Below are positions 5,333 through 6,127 of a stretch of DNA of 6,127 nt, one piece after another. Position numbers and translations under genes: made by a program. The stretch's first letter is position 1, and each line of letters opens with the position of its first letter. The notes below the pieces were generated by a model, which was not told the DNA's origin, made no database searches, and was given only the letters and a program-made list of their open reading frames with translations. The stretch covers positions 1-6,127 of the forward strand of contig URTG01000106.1 in assembly GCA_900550705.1 (NCBI GenBank), written 5' to 3'. This DNA is from an uncultured Eubacteriales bacterium. Its GTDB lineage: Bacteria > Bacillota > Clostridia > Oscillospirales > Oscillospiraceae.

Positions 5333-5370
5333 CTCTCAATTCTCTTTGTATGTTAAAATAGAATTGAGAG
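5333..5370 (+). promoter_or_regulatory. Perfect 11-bp inverted repeat in the lipoprotein leader
   Basis: CTCTCAATTCT (5333-5343) and AGAATTGAGAG (5360-5370) are exact inverse complements, separated by 16 nt of AT-rich sequence that includes TTAAAAT. It lies about 28 nt before the lipoprotein ATG. It could be a regulator-binding site (arms 27 nt centre to centre) or an RNA hairpin with a large loop. The second arm ends 15 nt before the AGGTGA ribosome site. Confidence 0.55.
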
Positions 5371-5397
5371 AATCTTGAAGAATTCAGGTGATGTTTC

Positions 5398-5916
5398 ATG
5401 TTGAAGTCGAAGCATTTTGCCGCCCTTCTGGCCGCCGCGCTGGCCCTGTCTCTGGTGTCCTGTGCCCCCAAGACGCCCGCCGCCAGCACCGCCGCCAGCG
5501 TCAGCGGGGCCATCAGCTCCGCCTCTCAGTCTGACGAGCAGACCAGTCACGACGAGGAGGCCCTGGACGCCATCCTCAGCGACATCTCCGGCCAGGTCTA
5601 TCCCGGCACCGCCGGCTGCACTCTGAATGCCGTGCCCCACGCCGGGGCGTTGTTGGATTGGTGCCTGACCACCACCCTCACCGCCGACCAGGCGTCGGAG
5701 GCCGTGCTGGCCTGGCAGTCGGAGCAGACCGAGGAGGTCCAGGCCGCCCTGCCCGAGCAGATGCAGCTCATCGCCGAGACCTGCCGCGGCCTTATGGGCG
5801 ACACCGGGGCCGACCTGATGTCTGACGCGGGCTATGAAAACGAAAACGCCCCCTGGACCGCCGTGCCCGCCGACATTCTGGATGCCGTGCTGGCCGCCAT
5901 CCCGGCGGAGGGGTAA
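5398..5916 (+). CDS. Putative lipoprotein of unknown function
   Basis: 172 residues. Residues 1-22 form a signal peptide with Lys3/Lys5, a hydrophobic core at 7-20 and a lipobox LVSC with Cys22 as the lipidated residue, so the mature protein should be anchored outside the membrane. A low-complexity Ala/Ser/Thr stretch (23-50) is a likely linker. The rest (about 50-172) is acidic and predicted mostly helical, with Cys74, Cys89 and Cys129 and motifs YPGTAGCTLNAVPHAG and WSEQ-like helices; I recognise no named family. AGGTGA lies 6 nt before the ATG. It is the only plus-strand gene, divergent from DUF2508-bofA, with its own promoter and terminator; context gives no job for it. Confidence 0.85.
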   Translation: MLKSKHFAALLAAALALSLVSCAPKTPAASTAASVSGAISSASQSDEQTSHDEEALDAILSDISGQVYPGTAGCTLNAVPHAGALLDWCLTTTLTADQASEAVLAWQSEQTEEVQAALPEQMQLIAETCRGLMGDTGADLMSDAGYENENAPWTAVPADILDAVLAAIPAEG

Positions 5917-5932
5917 ATTGCCGTTCTGTCCA

Positions 5933-5967
5933 AAAAGGACCTGCCGTTTCTTGCGGCAGGTCCTTTT
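5933..5967. terminator. Strong intrinsic terminator after the lipoprotein gene
   Basis: Perfect 14-bp stem AAAAGGACCTGCCG/CGGCAGGTCCTTTT with a 7-nt loop. It begins 17 nt after the lipoprotein stop codon. The TTTT end acts as the plus-strand U-tract, and the AAAA on the other side makes it functional for the minus strand too, so anything to the right is likely insulated. Confidence 0.9.
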
Positions 5968-5998
5968 GCGGTTGGGGGGTGTTTCGCCTGCGGGCGAG

Positions 5999-6022
5999 GT
6001 ACTTTCCAGTGATGGAAAGTAC
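5999..6022. repeat. Perfect 10-bp palindrome (stem-loop)
   Basis: GTACTTTCCA-GTGA-TGGAAAGTAC is an exact inverted repeat with a 4-nt spacer. It lies 32 nt beyond the terminator in a non-coding stretch. It forms one of two consecutive stems with the GC-rich palindrome to its right. No gene is seen from 5917 to the end of the window. Confidence 0.65.
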
Positions 6023-6032
6023 CCAAAGATCA

Positions 6033-6050
6033 CCGGGGCTGCGGCCCCGG
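6033..6050. repeat. GC-rich palindrome next to the preceding stem-loop
   Basis: CCGGGGC-TGCG-GCCCCGG, a 7-bp perfect stem, 10 nt after the GTACTTTCCA palindrome. The two together look like a repeat unit rather than a terminator because no T-run follows. Confidence 0.55.
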
Positions 6051-6127
6051 ACCCGGGGGAGCCATCCGGAAGGGAAACCTGGACTGGACCTGACGGGCGC
6101 TGGTGCAGACTTGTGGTTGTGCTGACG
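6051..6127. other. No recognisable feature to the window end
   Basis: About 77 nt of GC-rich sequence without a start codon carrying a ribosome site, clear promoter, or long palindrome. It may be the edge of a repeat or a gene beyond the window. Confidence 0.5.

Noticed and set aside
5353..6033. A 226-residue minus-strand frame opposite the lipoprotein
   Set aside because: Antisense shadow that runs through the strong terminator; Gly/Gln/His-rich with no family.

Overview
The window looks like a chromosomal core region of a GC-rich, low-oxygen Clostridia, most likely Oscillospiraceae (Flavonifractor/Oscillibacter-like). This is inferred from a BofA-family sporulation gene paired with a DUF2508 (YaaL-like) gene, AGGAGG-type ribosome binding sites, near-consensus sigma-A promoters inside AT-rich gaps, and GC-rich codons. 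No genus can be fixed from the sequence alone.

Layout. Six of the seven genes lie on the minus strand and read right to left: a DUF2508 protein and BofA (start and stop codons overlapping), then serC and serA (serine biosynthesis), then an Lrp/AsnC regulator and a class I/II aminotransferase (again overlapping by ATGA). The seventh gene, on the plus strand at the right, is an unrecognised lipoprotein divergent from the DUF2508 gene. Positions 1-271 hold no gene but contain a palindromic composite repeat, a heptamer tandem repeat and a long hairpin after the aminotransferase. Positions 5917-6127 hold a strong terminator and two further palindromes, again with no gene.

Transcription units. Three are well delimited on the minus strand. 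serC-serA starts at a perfect TTGACA-17-TATAAT promoter with a structured leader of about 87 nt and ends at an intrinsic terminator just after serA. The Lrp-aminotransferase pair has its own promoter just beyond that terminator, with a 15-bp palindrome in the early transcribed region that is a good candidate autoregulatory operator. The DUF2508-bofA pair has a less certain promoter. The lipoprotein has a good sigma-A promoter and an unusual leader with two inverted repeats.

Function. SerC and SerA supply the first two steps from 3-phosphoglycerate to phosphoserine; the phosphatase is not in the window. The Lrp-type regulator probably controls the adjoining aminotransferase, an arrangement resembling the alaR-alaT pair of Bacillus subtilis, so the central 4.4 kb is an amino-acid biosynthesis cluster. 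The genes are ordinary families; the less explained parts are the leaders, the palindromic repeats at both ends and the orphan lipoprotein. I did not find convincing evidence of a new multi-gene system.
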